NCBI RefSeq assembly: GCF_040436345.1
Contig: NC_133237.1
Coordinates: 27,172,361-27,236,360 of the forward strand
DNA: 64,000 nt
From: Pagrus major
Lineage: Eukaryota > Chordata > Actinopteri > Spariformes > Sparidae
Reading direction: 5' to 3'
The notes below the pieces were generated by a model that ran no database searches, had not been told where the DNA came from, and saw only the letters and a list, made by a program, of their open reading frames with translations. Both the position numbers and the translations under genes were made by a program. This document shows, one piece after another, positions 40,838-53,431 of the stretch. Positions within the stretch are counted from its first letter, which is position 1; each line of letters begins with the position of its first letter.

Positions 40838-43650
40838 CTGGGAATTCTGACAAAAATAACAGAGTTAAAACATGAATTATTTCAGCTTTTCAAAAGCTCC
40901 TGTTTATTTTCTTCTTCTGTGAATTTTTGCAGATAAATATGCAAGATTATTTCCATCCAAAGACTTATACGCACCACAATCTATGAGTGCTGTAGGTTCA
41001 TTTGTCATGTTTAGTATAGTCAGTAGTGGAAAGAAACTAAGTTATTTCATTCAAGTACTGTACTCATTAAGTATTACCTTAAGGTATGTGTATCTTCAAT
41101 TTGTGTTACTTTATTCTACTATCTAAATGTCTGGGTTGTGGACAAAACAAGACATCAGGGCCTAAAATAATATCACAACCATGTTATATGCTGTATTGAG
41201 ATACACAACATGTATTTCAACATTTTGAAATCTCCTCAGAAGCTCTTCATAAATGCTCGGACTGGGCAAAAAATAAATAAATAAAATAAATCACAATATC
41301 ACAATATTGACCAATTACCTTGATACTGAAACTGTGATATTATTGTAGGGATGACCACTGTTGCTTTGACAAAATATTAACACAATGAGATCTTTTTTAT
41401 CAGTAATCATCAGTAATGAGGATGTAATGACTGTAATGCCAGGAAAAGACAACACTTATGGCATAATCCAACAACCTAAGACGATATATAGTCTCTTACA
41501 TTGATAATGATATAATATTGATAAAAATCTCACTCCTAGAGGACGTCATCTTGGGCTTTGGGAAACACTGATCAGTAAAACCACCATTTCCTGACATTTT
41601 ACAGATCAAACAACTCATCAATTAACTGAGCAAAAGATCAACATATTAATCAAAAGTGAAAATAGTCATTAGTTATAATGTGAATTATTGTTATTATATA
41701 ACACAGACACATAGAGAATAAAAATGTAATGCAGAAGTGTCAAGGAGTGATCTTAGAAAAGATAAATACTCAGTTAAAGTACTTATACTTCATAGTTAAA
41801 TATTTTTTTTACCACTGAGTATACAAGTACTACAGCTACTGGGAAAAGTTATTACCTTAACCAGCAAAAATTCTTGCAACCAGAGCAAGAAGATAAAAGC
41901 TTGACATCTTGTTCCGTTTAATATCTCCGGCTTCAAGTTGTGGAAAAGTACTTAAATCACTTGTTCCAGACATGTGGAAGTAACTGAAGTGACTAAATAC
42001 TGTTTCCAAAATGCCACTTAAAGCTAACTAAGTCAAAGTACACAAGTGTTAGCAGTAACATGGACTCAAGTATCAGTACTTGTGTTGACGAATCGTTCCT
42101 CACAGTATTAAATGCTCATGAACATGTAAAACTTAAGAAAAGAAACATTAAATTTGAGCAAACTCCAGTTTTGTCAAACGGAACAAAGAATACAGCGCGT
42201 ACCATTTTATTTTTAACGGAAGCTAACCATGCTAACGTCTCACCTCCTTCACGGTCCTGAACCTTCATGAACACGTCTTATTTTATAAATGTAGAAGTTC
42301 GTCAATTTGAGGTTAAGTCACATTTTCCCTTTATTCGCGTTAATTGCAGAGAAGAGTCGTTTTGTTTGCCGCCTGCAGCTGCAAACAAACTGGATTAGCA
42401 ATGGCGCTAGTTGCGTTGCCATGGAGCCAGAAGGGTCCCCAGAAGGGACAAACTAGGTGCACAGTAAGGCGAATGGTAAAATACCCCAAATGATACGAGG
42501 TGAATTGAAAAGACATAATTAAGGAAAACCGTTGTCTAAAAAGGGTTTTAGGGCTAAATAAAAGAATATACCTAATAACATGTTCACTGATTGTTTCTAT
42601 TTCTATTTCATTCATGAACTTTCCAAAGTTGTCAAATATATACAAGAAAACTCTCCTTTTACGTGTAAATGTTCGTTTCCCCCAAACCGACCTCTATTAT
42701 AGTGAGTTTATTAGTGACAGGAACAAATTGTACTTGTGCTAAAAAATGTTCTTTGCCTGGATCACAATAGTAAATATGTATATAATCTCGATCTCCAAGT
42801 GACTAGAAACATATGGGGGAGTTAAACTATTTTATCATACAATTACATGTTAACCAAATAAACTTCTTTATGGTAGGCTACCTCTGTACTGTTCTGAGTG
42901 CTAAAGTAAACGTTACCAGATGTTCACACCCAGCACTGTGCCGAGTACAGGCATTGTTAAACCGTGGCAGAGATTGACAAACAATACACAGGACATGCTG
43001 ATCAACTACAGAATTTTTATTGAACCAAATGTGAACTTTGCAAAACAGGCTCGCTCTCCATCACCGTCAGTCACAGGAGCACAGTATGACCTGGTCATGG
43101 CTTTGATCTTTACTGTATACATCTTAACGCATGTTCATAAATTATTGCATTATAGTACTGTAAATTAAATATTCAAGTGTCCATAATCGCAGGCCACATT
43201 ACAGACCTCAATCTGACCAAAGTTAAGACCACCACTGACCACCCCTTTAGTTTTAATACTTGAATTGGCAGATAAAGAACAAAAAGAAAAAAAAAAGAAA
43301 AATAAAATAAAAAAAAAAAAAAAATAGAAAAATGTGCCATTAAATAAGCAAAACCAAATTTGCTGGACGGGATGGTGGAGAAGGTCAGTACTTTACACCC
43401 TCACTGCTCAGTAACCTGGGAGCAGGCAGCTGGGAATGTAAACAGACAACGTGGATATCGAAGCAGACTGAAAAGAGGGAAGTCACTAAATGTTGGCAAG
43501 CTTCAGAAACTAATTTCTGCAGCAAATGCCTCAACAGAAATCCCCCTTCTCCTCCCAGCTGCAGCCTTTGTTCTTCTACATTTACCCACTTCAGTCACAA
43601 ACACACACCCAGCCCCCACCCCATTCCCCATGACACCACTCCACTCCAAC
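40838..43650. other. Upstream region of the cysteine-rich gene
   Basis: No further coding exon is seen. Promoter and 5' UTR exons of the minus-strand gene probably lie here, perhaps near 42240-42460, where CpGs and a gttgccatgg RFX half-site occur. Runs of aagtact / aaagtac words at 41030-41110 and 41740-41830 belong to dispersed repeats. 43270-43325 is almost pure A. Confidence 0.4.
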
Positions 43651-43667
43651 ATATGGACACTCATCGT

Positions 43668-44073
43668 TTTATTGAAACACCTTGAAGTACAAAACAAAAA
43701 GTTACACACGGTAACCACTTATCGTGGCACATGAACCTAAAAAGAAAAAAAATTTAAAAAGGAAATAAACGAGGGGGAAAGGAAGGAGGAAGTGTGTGTG
43801 GGAGGGTCATCACCACTCATCCCTGATGTTGTGTGGAGCTGCAGTGGTGCGTCTTTGTGGGAGCGACCCTGCCCCCTGGTGTTGTAGGGGGGCGATGGTG
43901 TTACACAGTCCCATGTTTGTCAGAGGTAATTCACGTGTTAGCTAATAGGAGCTGGTGGGGCTGCAAGGGGGTAGAGGAAGAGCAACAGCAGCACATAGGA
44001 GGAGGGTAGGAGAGGGTGAGGGGGAGTTTAATTGCCTTCAAGGGGAGAAGGGGGAGAGGGCTGCTAGCAGCTT
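43668..44073 (-). terminator. eif1: eif1 3' UTR and poly(A) signal
   Basis: On the minus strand an aataaa hexamer (43668-43673) follows about 400 bases of 3' UTR after the eif1 stop. The UTR is C/T-rich on the coding strand, with ccctccccc-type runs. Confidence 0.65.
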
Positions 44074-45552
44074 CTAGAAGCCGTGGACTTTGAGCTGCTC
44101 CTCCTTGGCCAGTTTAATCTGCAAAGAAGAAACAAGAGATCAATTAATGAAATTGTCCTTTGACCTCCAGTCTGTGCCTCAACTTCCAAATCAGCATTGA
44201 TCCCTCAAAACAACAGTGTACAGTCAGTGAAGTGTTTTGGTTTGTGTTTGGACCTACCTCCATGATGAAGTGGCAGATATTCTTACGCTGGTCTCCCTGA
44301 AGCTGGATCACTTCACCATACTCTGGGTGCTCAATCACTGTCCCATTGCAAGCGAACTTCTGTTGGGGTCAAAGAGAGCAAAACAATGAGTCAGTATAAG
44401 CCGAGCCAGAAACCAAGGACACACACTGCCCCACCCCACAACAGCCAAAGGCTAGCAGCATGCTATTAAACAAAAAGGGCACCACCAACGAAGACTGAAA
44501 TTGCTCGTTTTGTTGGTGGAGCTCTAAAAGAGCAGTAAAAGCATCTGAAGCCCAACCCCCACCCTACAGTCATACCTTCTTGAAAGCCTTGACCAGCTTC
44601 TTCAGATCATAGTCCGCGGCAATGCCCTGGACAGTGGTAAGGGTCTTCCTGCCGTTCCGCTGTTGGATTCTTATGTGGATGTAGTCGTCAGTCCCGGCTG
44701 GGAGGCGTTCATCACCCTTAGTTGCATCAGCAAAGGGGTCTAGAGGGAAGACAGCGGCAGAAAACAATATTGTAATAACAGTTTAATAACTTTAAAAACA
44801 GATTGGGCTAAGAAAATATATTATACAAAATAAAGGATTGATCACGGATCACCCATGTCAAGCAAATTACTTGTTTATTAAACGAACTGTCTACTTCATA
44901 GACTACACAACGCTGCCGAATCAGCTTTCCATCTGCTCTGTGTTGTCATCTGACAAATCTCTTCGGAAGGCTCATATTTCAGATCAGGAACTGCGCAGAC
45001 GTACGTGCTAAATATACAGCGCAACAGCTTATGGGCAGCGTCCGTCAGCCACTGCTAAGCGGTGCCGTTAAGCCGTCCCCAAAAAAAAGAAACAAAAAAC
45101 GGCAGACATGACATGGCAACTTTCCTTTTCACTACATAATCAAAAGCCGAAAATAAGGTCGAACTAGGTGAACTGTGTTTTTCCAGCTGTGATACGATTT
45201 TCTTTCCAACGCAAACCAGACGTGAAGAATAAGCTAACGAGCCTGTAGCAAAATTTAGGCCAAATGGCGGCCGCTAGCAAAGGCCTGCGACTCGACCAAA
45301 ATCACGGTCCAGACTGTCAGATTCTGACGCAAGAGATATAAGTACGAGTCACTCGTTTACTTCAAATGGATTATAATCGATAATATTAAGAAACAAGTAT
45401 TATAACACATAGACAGCAGGTAAAACGTCGAAATAAGTTTCAGCAGCTTGACGTTAGCTTCGTGAACACTCGCCCTTCCCCCACCCCGTCTCAAGGTTCA
45501 GTTTGATAAAAAATGACTTACCAAAAGTATGGAGGTTCTGGATACCGGACAT
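44074..45552 (-). CDS. eif1: Eukaryotic translation initiation factor 1 (SUI1)
   Basis: eIF1 binds the 40S subunit near the P site and enforces AUG selection in the scanning pre-initiation complex. Minus-strand exons: 45522-45552, 44576-44739, 44258-44359 and 44074-44118 give 113 aa, exactly the usual eIF1 length. The protein starts MSGIQNLHTFDPFADATKGD and carries the SUI1 fold: IHIRIQQRNGRKTLTTVQGI, the DLKKLVKAFKKVKFACNGTV helix-strand, then QLQGDQRKNICHFI and the end AKEEQLKVHGF. It could be eif1 or the eif1b paralogue, which differ at few positions. No frame defect is seen. Confidence 0.95.
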
Positions 45553-45728
45553 ACGATAAGATTTGCTTTCCTTTCGTATGATAACTTGGTTAGCGAGCGG
45601 TTCGTCGGCTAACTTTGACTTTTTGTGTCGATTATGGGTTTTGCCTTTTCACGGGGACGTCGCTCGACCCTCCTTCAACAGCTCTCACAAAATGGAGTTT
45701 GTCGAGCGCTTAGGACTGAAAAACAAGG

Positions 45729-45745
45729 CTTTATAGCCCCGCCCC
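45729..45745 (-). promoter_or_regulatory. eif1: eif1 core promoter: TATA box and GC box
   Basis: On the minus strand a GC box (ggggcggggc) runs directly into a TATA box (ctataaag), about 180 bases upstream of the eif1 start codon. The surrounding 45600-45800 stretch is CpG-containing and has cgctgacgcacg (CRE/ATF-like). Transcription should start near 45700. Confidence 0.7.
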
Positions 45746-45789
45746 GAAAGAAACGTCAGTACGTCGCTGACGCACGAATGAGACGTCGC

Positions 45790-47039
45790 CGGAAGCCACG
45801 CCCTGTTGTTTCTCAACTTTACAGTAAAGGTGATGTCATCATGTAGTCAGGAAAATTACACACACATATTATATTATGTTTTTGTTATATTAATGCACTT
45901 CTATCACATTTATTCTTTAAACGTTTTATATTAAAAAAATGTCTTTTGAAGAATGAATCGGTCTCAAATTCAAAAGGCTTTGCTGCTTGAAGACACATCA
46001 ATATCATGTGAATTTTTCCTAATTTTAACCAATGATACCCGTGATAGGCCTACATTTACTACAGTGCTACACATTTTTATATTATTTAATTTCATATATT
46101 TTTAATGAGACTGATTATTGTGCTCACACAAATCCACTATTTGTAAATGTCCATGTTTGGAACATAATGACTTGTTTTGTTATATATTTTAGCTATTTTT
46201 GTATTACCTACCATAACTTAATCAACATTTTCAAGTAAGATGCCTACATATAATAGAGGTAGCATTAAGAAACTTAATGAAAAATGTTGGGTCTAAGGCA
46301 CGGCCAATAAACAACAATAATAATAATTCTTATTCTGGTTTCATGTTAGTTATCCACACTTTAATTTAATTTGCAGCATGCTGTTTGTGAAGGGACAGAT
46401 TGCAAAGTATCCAACAGTACAAATGTATGTAGAGATTCACTTCGACCTGTGGGTGAGAGAAGTGGGTCATCTGCCTTGACTGACAGGCTTCTGAGTGGAA
46501 TCTAATCTAGCCGGTGTAACAGGTGTGGAGCTCAGTGCTGTCAGACAGCCAGCGGCCAAAACAACAGTGTTATGACCTGTCTTAGTCTGAGATATTAACA
46601 TCAGGAGCCAACAGGAGATTAATATGTCTTTGTTCGAACAGACAAAGTCTATTTCTGTGTGATGGCCATTTTAGGTATTAATCACACACAAATGGATATG
46701 ATTTTAGACAAGACACCAACTCTATCTGCAGTTTCTGGCATAAGATTCAATTTTTGAAGCATGAAGTTGTCATGTACAACTTAAAAGTACCACAGCAGCT
46801 GTCCTTTTTTTGTATTTTCATCAACTGAATGTACAGTATGTAACCACAAACAGACATAGCGCCAGAGTAATGAGAAGCCTTTATAGACCAAACACCAAAA
46901 TCTTTAAGGACGGTCACGTTATGTCAAAGTTGGTAGGTCAGGATATATTGATGGTACCTGTTTTAATAAAAAATGAAATATTGAAATAATGTTAATAATG
47001 ATATTGTGTGGATAATGCAGCGCAGATGTTAAGTCTTGC
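45790..47039. other. Gene-free intergenic DNA
   Basis: AT-rich with no supported gene. At 46881-46908 it holds a copy of the ttatagac-aaacaccaaaatctttaa word also present at the probable srsf2 3' end (48053-48080). Confidence 0.5.
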
Positions 47040-47540
47040 AGAGGAGGCAAAAGTCCACACATTCTTTACTCAAGTAGTAGTACAAAAGACTGTTGTAAAA
47101 GTAGTACTGATTCAACTTCTTTACTCAAGTAAAAGTAATAAAGTACAGACTCTGAAATGTACTCAGAGTATCAGAGTAAAAAGTCTCCCTCTGAAGGACA
47201 TTTGTGGTCAAAGCTAACTGAAGCTCACGTCATATTAATATAATTCAAAGACTATTAACGTTAAAGGTAGAATCAGTAGGATTTGTCTCAGCTGTTCCTG
47301 AACGCACCACAAAGGTAGTTAATTGTTGAGTCTCATTCCCAGGATGTCAAATAGCCACATGTTGGGTTGATGAAGCGTCCCGAGCAGCAACATGTTTAAA
47401 CGTGTTCAGACTAAAGTAACAAACCTGTTTTGAAAATATAAGGAGAAAGTTCAATTATTTGTGTTCACATGTAGGGAGTGAAAGTCAGAAGTTTAAGTAC
47501 AGTAACAAAGTATTCGTACTTCATTACTTCCCACCAGCTC
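47040..47540 (+). repeat. Dispersed repeat, copy 3
   Basis: Third and longest match of the element at 30046 and 18118. It runs from the ctttactcaagtagtagtac region to gtacttcattacttcccacc. No open frame of interest is present. It resembles a non-autonomous DNA element rich in AGTAC/GTACT words. Confidence 0.75.
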
Positions 47541-48052
47541 ACTTGTTGCCTTTTTGCTCATTTTGTTGTTTATTCACTTTAATTGCCAAGAGACAAAACA
47601 CACAGTTAAATAAGTTAAAGATAAATCTGACCAATAGCATTTTTTCCTCAAACTATTAGATATCTTGTTTATATTGTTATTGTGACTTTTGGCTATAACC
47701 ACGTAGTGAAAATCTGATAATGTGACAGTCATACTTGGTGTATGATTGCTGTAGAGACAATTAAACTGAACTCGGGAGTCCTTTCTGTACAAAATACTGA
47801 ATTTAAAAGTAAAGAAAATGGTTACCAGTTTGACTACATGTGCAATCTTTAGCATCTGTGTTTATTTCTTGTCAGCCCTCCTAAATTTGAAGCAAGTTCT
47901 TGTACAACTTGTCTGAAATGTGTTGCTGGCATCAAATTCAGATGTCAAAAAAGGACTAACAAATTATCACCTTCCGTTTTGTTTTACACATCATTGTGTT
48001 TGTGGAGTTGGGGTTGTATGTAAATGTGCACAACAAAAACAAAACTGAGACC

Positions 48053-50807
48053 ATTATAGACAAAACACCAAAATCTTTAATCAAAGTCACATTTGTCATC
48101 CATGACCATGTGGGGGGGAAAAAACATGGCATTGTACAAAGGATGAGACTGTAGCAACTGCACCACTGGTAGTCACAGGAGCAATCTGGAGAATACTGGA
48201 AACATCCAAGCACTCAGCAGAGCAACACGCCACCTTAACAGCTAACCAGCAATATCAACTGCTACACAACTGCGCCTAGTGCACAAAAAAAACAACATAC
48301 AAGCAGGATTAGGATCAAAAATTAAAAAGAAAAAGCAAAGACTGTGTCTGGAGTCCTGTGAGATTAAATGATCTTTCAATAACCTGAAACATTCCATAAC
48401 CAATTACTTTTAGACTTTACATCACCAGTAATTTTACTGTAAATGCCATTTACAATTATATTTAACACATTCAATCCCAGGAGTTAAAATGATCTACTGT
48501 CCCGTTTAATAAAAGACACCCTGAGCTGCTGAAATCAAAGACAGTAAGGAAGCAGGTAAAGTTTCTGAGGGATTACTACTGTTTGATGAAATGGCTGCAC
48601 TGATATGAAAACAATAATAAAAGCAAACTTAAGTTGGTGTGGATTATGTCACTTTGGATTTTTGTTTAAATCTCATGCTGAACAAGTAAAAGTAAAAGTA
48701 ATAAATGGCTTCTTCAGATGTGAGAGAAATGAGCCCTGATGTGTCCGAGTATCCGACTGCAACACCACAGGCCTGTATCACAGAGCCATATGATTGTGTT
48801 AGCCATCTAACTCTGGACTTTACCCGAGCCATTAGGTATCAAGAAGCTGAGTCACTCACCAGGATACATCACCATGGCAAATGTGAAAAAAAAATCTACA
48901 TTTCAACAGGATCTGCACATGGATGAAAGTAGTAAATTTACCATGAAGTGAGCCCTCAGTGAAACATCAATTCAGCTTTCGCCATCTCCAATGAAACTGC
49001 AGCCCAAGAAATATTAGAAATGTTGCTTCCCATAATAATCATATCAAAGATAGGCTAAACAAAGCCAAAGAAAGCTTGTCACTTGCTTCTTGATACAGGC
49101 CAGGGGGTAGAAGAACTTAAAGCAAAAGGGGCAACTTGAGCCAAAAGTACAAAACTAAACATGAACATCTTTGTATACTATCCTGTGTGATCGGAACAAA
49201 AGAACAGAACAGAAACTCCTCTCCACATTGAACTGGATTATTAAAATGTTATGAAGAAATAAAATCACAGCACATTGATGAAATGGAAAAAAAAAAAGCC
49301 TGTTTGTGGCAAAATGAATAAAACAAACTAAAGCATGGAAGACACAATAATAACCTTTCACAGCAGGACACGGTTGCTTGCGTCGGATCCAGTCTTGGAC
49401 TTGGAGTTCGGAAGTCACCTGAAACTGTCAAAACAGGAAGAGTTAGGAAGGTTTTCTTCTTCTTTCAAATCCCACCAGAACACTACATGAACTAGAATTT
49501 TTTTTTAAACTGATACAAAAAATCTGAAGTTTGACTCAACCTGGACTGATTTTAATGTTTAGTTCTATAGATTGTGATTATGATAATCATCTACAATCAT
49601 CTTGACTTTTAATGCAAAGCCACATATATTCATATACATCACCTATCAACTCATATTTAATTTAATCCATTGGTTGCTATAGTACAATATAAATCTTGCA
49701 TGCTATAAATAATGTATTTGTATAGATCGCATATAATGTACATAATCTACTCACCCCATGTTTGCATTGTATTCATATTCTTTGTAAGACATGTTAAGAC
49801 ACCATTTTGGGCTCTGGGATGATGTGACAGGGTTTTTATTTTGACACTAAAAAGACGAACCAATTAAATCGCAAAAATCAGCAGATAATAGATAATGACC
49901 ATAATCATTAGTTGCAGCACTCGTCACAATCCCGGGTTTCACTACAATATTTGATTCAAAAAAATGAATAACAGCTCTTCAGCTGGGATAATCGGTGATC
50001 TACAGGAAGCAGTTTAGAGGAGTAGTAAGAAAAACACTGGGTGTTGGAAAGTATTTGAGCTCGGCATTAATTTAGTTTCTGAGCTGGTCTGATTCATGGC
50101 CTTCACTGCAGTCTAACTCAATACATTTTAATAAAAGTTTTAATTGGAAATCTGTGATAATGAACAAAAATAAATGTTAGAATAGATGAAACTGAACAAA
50201 CAGAGTGGGACTGACAAACCTCTGTGCCTCTCGAGCAGCAGCACCTGGATGTGGACGTGACCTGGAGGACAGTTTTATGTCCAGTGGTGGACAGACAGAC
50301 AGACGTACCTCACCACCAAACCCCAACACTGACTGCCTCCACCCTGCTGCTGCACAGACAGCCTCACCAGGATCAGGCGGGCAGCTCACCAAACACCTTC
50401 TAACTGCTCATACTGCCTCAGCTCAGCTCAAACTCCGCTTTAGCAAACAGGATGCCGCAGCTTGGGAGGGAGAGAATTCCACATCGGATTTACTGTCAGA
50501 ACTGTTCTTAAAAAACACGTCGCTAGTGAAAATTATGAGCTTAGGTATGACTGAAAGTTATCTTTACAGGGGGAAAAATGTCTTAAGAGCTAACTGGTCT
50601 AGATCTAAATGATGTCAGAGTACCTCCTGAATTGGCTGCTAATGGGGATAAACATAATAAAAGATATCAGCTACAGCCAATTTTTAACTAGCCTGTCACT
50701 CACCCCGTTACTGACAACTGTAACAAAGAGACTGGAAACAGAACTTTAACAAAAGAAATCTCTTTTTGTGCAACAGCAACATCTTTTCCAAACTCACCTG
50801 CTGAGCT
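48053..50807 (-). other. srsf2: srsf2 3' UTR region with candidate 3' UTR intron
   Basis: After the srsf2 stop, a good donor (gtgagt) occurs only 10 bases downstream; the exon ends at 50798. A good acceptor on the minus strand (tttcag, exon from 49418 downward) and an attaaa poly(A) signal at 48076-48081 would define a terminal non-coding exon. SRSF2 in mammals autoregulates by alternative splicing in its 3' UTR; the same here is inference. No other gene is seen in this stretch. Confidence 0.5.
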
Positions 50808-52377
50808 CTAAGGGGATTCGCCTCCATTTTCTGCTGCCGACTTGGGCTGGCTTTTAGATCTCGACCTGGACTCTCTTTTGGAGGCGGGGGTGGGGGTGCG
50901 GCTTCTGGACCTGGACTTGGACCGGGACCTGGATCTAGATCTGGAACGAGACTGGGACTTAGCCTTGGCCTTCTTGGTCCTGGGAGAGTGGGACTTGGAT
51001 CGGGAGTAGGACCGGGACCTGGATTTGCTGTAGCGGGATCGGCTTCTGGATCGAGAGCGGCTCCTGCTGCGGGATCTGCTCCGTCTTCTGTGTCTCGGGC
51101 TGGGGGAAGAGCTGCATACATTCAGTGGGTTGAGTTATCATTTTTAATTTGGCAACAGCTGGACCTGAACTGAGGACAACATGATCTTCAATGACGCTAC
51201 AGTGATACAGAGGAGATATTTATACAGGTCTGTTGAGGGTTTGTTAACTCTCATTAAAAGATTAAACCGATTGGCTGGCATTAGCAGACACTATAACCTA
51301 ATGAACACGACTGAGGGCTGTTCTAATATATTAGGTCTTAGACTTCAGCTGTTCTATAACAGGAAGAACAAGAACATTACCACATAACTAACAGAGTAGG
51401 TCAGATGTACAGCTGCAGAACACTATGTGCTCCTCCTGTTTCTTGCTGAATGATCTGGCTGGTTCACAAAACACTTAAAAAAGGTGCAATATGTAGTTCT
51501 GGGGAAGAAATTAATGAGAAGAGAAAGCTCATCATCAAGTAATTTTTTTTTTAAATGCCTGAACGAACAAACAAACTCATGGTTTTCATGACTGAATGAA
51601 CAAACTGATCTTAAAAAGGACAACACAATTTCATACTGTTTCTTTGTTTATATGTGGCGGACCCTCTCACTTTTCTAGCTTCAAACAGTGTTCTGGGACC
51701 TTATTTACATCTGAGAACGGCTTGTTTTTTCACTTATGGAAATGTTTTAATTTCTGAGTTTGTATTTTTACCTCATTAATAATGTAAATATTAAAATTCT
51801 GAGTTTGGATTTCTTCTCCAGAATTGCATAGTACCCCTTTAACGTATGTTCTATGGGCAATGTGTATTGAACAGTGACCAAGGCAACCTAAAATACGCCA
51901 TTTTTTAAATGGGGTCTGGTAACAGAGCGCGTGCAGTCAACTACAAGAAGCTACCAACTAGCCGTTATGTGCTCGTTCTTACCTCCTGCTTCGGCGTCCA
52001 TGCCCGCTGTATCTCCTGGGCGGCCCTCCTCCACCTCGCCGTCCTCCACCGCCGCCACCGCCACCGCCACCACCGCCGTAGTGGGAATCAGGGGGTCTTC
52101 CGTACCGGGCCATCTGGACCCGCAGCTCCCGTCCGTCGAGGAGCGCGCCGTCCATGGCGTCCATCGCGTCTTCGGCGTCCCGCTTGTCGTGGAACCGCAC
52201 AAACGCGAACCCGCGACTTTCTTTCGTGTAGCGGTCTCGGGGGATGTAGACGTCCCCTACCCGACCGTACTTCTCGAAAACACGCCTGAGGGTTTCGGGG
52301 GATGTTCGGTACGTTAAGTTGTCCACTTTGAGGGAAGTCATGCCATCAACGTCTGGCGGTGCCCGACCGTAACTCAT
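50808..52377 (-). CDS. srsf2: Serine/arginine-rich splicing factor 2 (SC35)
   Basis: Nuclear SR protein that binds exonic enhancers and recruits U1/U2AF to promote exon inclusion. Minus-strand exons 51983-52377 and 50808-51111 give 232 aa. Residues about 14-92 form the [12 protein letters not shown] (RNP2), RGFAFVRF (RNP1), then [18 protein letters not shown], which includes the Pro equivalent to human P95. A linker follows with 12 consecutive Gly, RR and 4 more Gly, where mammalian SRSF2 has a much shorter Gly stretch. The second exon is an RS domain with long RS runs, a central [12 protein letters not shown] interruption, [10 protein letters not shown] and the end [10 protein letters not shown]. 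Whether it is srsf2a or srsf2b cannot be settled. mfsd11 lies divergently upstream, the conserved vertebrate neighbour. Confidence 0.93.
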
Positions 52378-53100
52378 GGTGATTAGCTAGCCGTTGAGGC
52401 CTTGCAGCCTTCCGCCAAACAGTTTAAATCTCGGCTACGATGGAGCCTACTTGTTTCTGAAAGTACACGCACAGAAACGAGAGTGTGATTTAAATTGAAT
52501 CTCCTTGCCTGTGGTGTATTCTAGGCTGCACGATCACAAAATAAGCGATTTCTTCCAGCACAACTCCGCTCACGTCGTTTTCAACCGCCCGAAACCAGTG
52601 AGGAGAATTTCTTCTTCTTAAGGAACGAGGCGCTCCGCCGTATATTGGCCGCATTAGCGCCCCCTCGCGGATTCACTTTAATTTATTCCAAAACAGAAAA
52701 TAGCGCCAAATATGTCAAACAATCAAAATAAAACAATTTCTTATCTTTCTGGGAAGCATTCGTTGGCCTCGATTTATTAGATCATTACATGTCAACGTGT
52801 TTTATGTTTATTTATTTCTTTTTTAATCAGGCGTTATTTTATTTTTGACCGGAAGTACTTTGCACTAGCTTGCTTGCTAGCTGTTAACACTCCCACAAAA
52901 GAAATTATTGTGAGCGTCAAAATAAGCAACGTGTTAGTATTCACATAAACTTTTTTTAAAAATATATCAAATGTGCTATATAAGCACTTACATATACGCC
53001 CTTTTGATTGAAGTATAATAAACGCTGCTAAAACAAGTGCCCGGAAGTAGAATCCATTTTCCACAAACAAACTACACAAACCCGGATCGGTTGAAGCGAC
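52378..53100. promoter_or_regulatory. Bidirectional srsf2 / mfsd11 promoter region
   Basis: The intergenic space between the divergent srsf2 and mfsd11 genes. It contains two perfect ETS-type ccggaagt motifs, at 52849-52856 and 53041-53048, and a GC/CpG-rich stretch at 52560-52680. ETS sites are typical of TATA-less bidirectional promoters. Start sites are not fixed by sequence alone. Confidence 0.6.
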
Positions 53101-53431
53101 TCGCTGTTGGTGAAGTTTGTCCGCTCTGAACGTTTGTGCATCAGGGCTGTCGTGCTAAAATGTTAGCTAGTCACAGCGGCACAACAGTCAGCTGACTAAT
53201 TCACATGACATCTCAGTCTAGTTTCGGGCAAGTCCTGTTTACCGGTGCTGTTAAAGTATTTCAGAGAACCTGTTTTACGCGACGGAAAATTGTCATGTTG
53301 AGTTAAACTAAGGAGCCAAACGGAAACGATGAATGGATAAAGATATCGGACCTTCCTCAACGAGCAAACTATGTCACTAATAGCACGCTGAGTCCAGACG
53401 AAGAGTTAGCTTAACAGCTCCAGCATTGTTG
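53090..53431 (+). other. mfsd11: Probable non-coding first exon of mfsd11
   Basis: A donor, attgttg|gtaagt, at about 53431 pairs with the acceptor tgtttccag before 54100, where exon 2 begins with 62 bases of 5' UTR before the ATG. The 5' end of this exon is estimated from the position after the ETS motifs. Confidence 0.5.

Noticed and set aside
42405-42425. gttgccatgg as a second RFX X-box
   Set aside because: Only one half-site fits; the other half (gagcc) breaks the consensus.
42340-42645. Minus-strand 101-residue open frame
   Set aside because: No domain, no splice context, AT-rich random-like composition.
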